Below are positions 61,591-64,000 of a stretch of DNA of 64,000 bases, piece by piece. Source of the stretch: Acipenser ruthenus (Eukaryota; Chordata; Actinopteri; Acipenseriformes; Acipenseridae); the NCBI RefSeq assembly GCF_902713425.1, contig NC_081198.1, positions 2,701,492 through 2,765,491 of the forward strand, in the 5' to 3' direction. The notes under the pieces are model-generated. The model made no database searches, was not told the origin of the DNA, and saw only the letters and a list, made by a program, of their open reading frames with translations. Position numbers and translations under genes: made by a program. Positions within the stretch are counted from its first letter, which is position 1. The number at the start of each line of letters is the position of its first letter.

Positions 61591-63285
61591 TAATCTTTAA
61601 AACAGAGAAGGAGGGCTGGTAACACCACTGAACAGCTGCCATGAGGCTTGGATGAAGGCAGGCAGGCACCTGAACCCAACAGCCTGTGAATTATGAAATC
61701 ATACTAGCAAGCAAGAGGCAGTTCAGATTTATGTAAAGCAGGGGCCCTCAGGGGCTTCGTGAGATGAACAGGTTATCAACATCTCTTTTTGAACCTCTGC
61801 CCCAATGCATGTCTGTACTTTGTACCATGATGTAGAACACCAGTGATATCCCTTTCTTTTCTAAATCAGGTTTACATCAGAAGGTATTAAAATCATGCAC
61901 GCCCCCAAACCCCCCCCCCCCCCCCCCCCTTCAGTGCTCTGCAGAAATCAAAGCTGTCATTTTCAGGTACAAAATAAATGAAGAGATTTAATTAAATGCA
62001 GGCTGTGGAAGATGCTCAGTAATGATGTTACAGCACGCTAAAATTAGAGACAAATTACCCGTGACAGACAGTCATTTTCTTTCAGCTAACAAGTAACTAT
62101 TAAGAACTGCTGTGGAGTAAAAACACTTCCAATGAATATTATATTAATCCACACTCATACAGAGCGTCGTGTAATAATCCCACAGCACCCGAAACATGTC
62201 AAATATTCAGAGAAACATCAATTGTACCCAAATCCAATGCAAAGGGTATAAAACAGGCTGTGTATGACAGGGTTTGATTGGCATTGGTGCAAAATCAAGA
62301 CAGTCCCCCATCGAGTTCACTGTGTAGTGAAGAAACTTAGCACTGGTAATACTATGGGGCTACAGAGCTAGATTATATGCATTGTACTTGTATACCACCT
62401 GGCCAGTATAGGAACATCCATAAGGCACAGCAACGAGAAGCCCAGAGGGAAGCTGTTACTCTACATGAGACAGTCGTTCTAGTATTTCACTACAAAGCAG
62501 CAGTTGCCGTAGTGTCAGATGTAGCAGCACCATAGATAAATGCAGACTCTACTGCAGGGGTCTCCAATCACAGTTCTCAGATCTTTAGCCACTGATGATG
62601 TAAAGGAACCTATAAAACCTGCAGGGTAGGGGGCTCTCCAGGACCAGGGTTGGAAACCATTGCTACACCATTTAGGATGTACAATTTTAAAACCCCAGAA
62701 TGTGGTCTCCCCTGCACTGGAAGGTCCTTATACCGAGGTGCTGCCACAGTGGCTTTAATTGCTCTGGCTGCTGCGTGAAACAGATGATGAGTATTGCACA
62801 CACAGTACGGAAGGTGAATTGCTATTTCTAATCTGTATTACAGTGGCCTGCCTACTCCGACAGCCGACGTGTAGCCTACACAAAGAGTACAATGCATTTC
62901 TAAATGATGCACATTCATCCCATAAAAGCTTTTTACAGCTCCCCGACAATCTGAACTTTCAGTTACAGTGTACTTCCAGTTTACAGAACAGAGACGCTAA
63001 TCCAGGCATTTCTCTTCTTGACATACAGCTGCAGGGAATTAAACTGGTGTTTATGTTTTTAATAAAGCTTCAAAATGAGTCTTAAGCTTTGAACTGCCCT
63101 TTTATTCCAGGCGTTTTTTTCTTCCTCCAAAGTGAGATCTGACCTTTCAGACAGGGTGGTTATTAGCTGTACACTCTCGACTCCCTGGGCAGGTGTTTGA
63201 ACTGTGTCTTATCCATCCCGGCAGCTTTTAACAGAACTCGGAAAACAATTCCTTGAAGACGTTTCTATGTATTGATTCCCAATAT

Positions 63286-63562
63286 GGGCAGCAGTGTGGA
63301 GTAGTGGTTAGGGCACTGGACTCTTGACCGGAGGGTTGTGGGTTCAATCCCCAGTGGGGGACACTGCTGTTGTACCCTTGAGCAAGGTACTTTACCTAGA
63401 TTGCTCCAGTAAAAACCCAACTGTATAAATGGGCAATTGTATGTAAAAATAATGTGATAACTGTATAATGTGAAATAATGTATAATGTGATATCTTGTAA
63501 CAATTGTAAGTCGCCCTGGGTAAGGGCGTCTGCTAAGAAATGAATAATAATAATAATAATAA
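63286..63562 (+). mobile_element. tRNA-derived SINE, copy C (plus orientation, full length)
   Basis: Full-length copy: head GGGCAGCAGTGTGGAGTAGT, B-box-like GGGTTCAATCCCC, body CTTGAGCAAGGTACTTTACC, tail GTCGCCCTGGGTAAGGGCGT and (AAT)n end. It differs at few positions from copies A and B, so the family was active fairly recently. Confidence 0.88.
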
Positions 63563-64000
63563 TATTCAAAGGCTACACACAGATAGCTTAAACATTTAAA
63601 TCGGTAGACGCAAAAAATGTGCCACCTAGTTATAAACAGAAACCAGATAATGATTGGTTACCTAATGTTCTGGCGATGGTCTGTCGTCAGGAGAGGATTC
63701 AGGTAGCTTTTCTCACTCGCACTCTCAGGTGCCTGTCTTATGTATCTTACCTAACTGCGTGTGTGCAAAGCTGAACTTTGTGAACTCTGCTTGCACTCTG
63801 TTTTCCTAACAATACCTAAACACTATACATTTCTTGGCATGAGTTACAATGTTGTTCCAGACACAGAACACACACAAGATCAAAATGTACCCTCGTTTAT
63901 CAATTCCTTGTCTTGAGGAGTAAATCATCTCTCTGCAGCTGTGCTCAGGACTGTGTTCTCTTCTCAAGAATACTCACAATGTTTGTTTAACCTTCGTTGA

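Larger units (their letters stand above)
57977..64000 (-). other. IPO13 intron upstream of exon w1, reaching the window edge
   Basis: The preceding human coding sequence (about 272 residues ending in DAQR) is not found in these 6 kb on the minus strand, so the 5' exons are off the right edge. The intron holds a 34-bp minisatellite, two dispersed repeats, a C-run (61910-61929), a SINE and unique AT-rich sequence with a perfect 12-bp palindrome at 61201-61212. Confidence 0.7.

Noticed and set aside
63286-63360. tRNA-like sequence with A- and B-box
   Set aside because: It is the head of a SINE; the same head recurs in other copies joined to the same body and it lacks a tRNA cloverleaf 3' half.

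Overview
The window reads as nuclear DNA of a ray-finned fish, most likely a sturgeon or paddlefish (Acipenseriformes). Seven vertebrate genes with GT-AG introns are recognisable. Four copies or fragments of one tRNA-headed SINE, with a LINE-type tail that I associate with non-teleost ray-finned fish, lie between and inside them. Orthology and organism calls are made from memory of protein sequences, not from a search. I see no bacterial or viral feature, no CRISPR array and no stand-alone tRNA or rRNA gene.

Layout: (1) 420-5367, minus: LEXM/CIMAP2, 5' end present, 3' end off the left edge, with a consensus RFX X-box 86 bp upstream of its start codon. (2) 6797-10787, plus: TTC22, seven coding exons. 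(3) 12975-14396, plus: PARS2, single coding exon. (4) 15660-19742, plus: TTC4, ten exons. (5) 22005-23403, minus: TMEM205, three coding exons. (6) 26789-33529, plus: an FZR1/Cdh1 gene, thirteen coding exons. (7) 36984-57976, minus: IPO13 (importin-13), the last 18 coding exons. The N-terminal exons lie beyond position 64000, and 57977-64000 is intron.

LEXM-TTC22-PARS2-TTC4 repeats a gene group found on human 1p32.3. TMEM205 and FZR1 are human 19p13 genes and IPO13 is a human 1p34 gene, so the window joins pieces of one ancient vertebrate paralogy region. The FZR1 copy has a divergent N-terminus and may be an ohnolog. FZR1 and IPO13 are tail to tail; TMEM205 and FZR1 are head to head. The proteins are not one pathway: a ciliary/sperm microtubule protein, a TPR protein, a mitochondrial tRNA synthetase, an HSP90 co-chaperone, a small membrane protein, an APC/C activator and a nuclear transport receptor.

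The most unusual signal is in IPO13. Four tandem repeats abut its splice sites. In one (42969-43344) each 30-bp unit ends in a copy of the exon's own 5' splice site, and the whole array stays in the exon's reading frame. Exon extension by multiples of 10 residues is therefore possible by splice-site choice alone. A second array (37201-37533) multiplies another exon's 5' splice site in frame-shifting units. Other items are a G-quadruplex tract overlapping the FZR1 stop codon and a telomere-like tract next to the last TTC22 splice acceptor.
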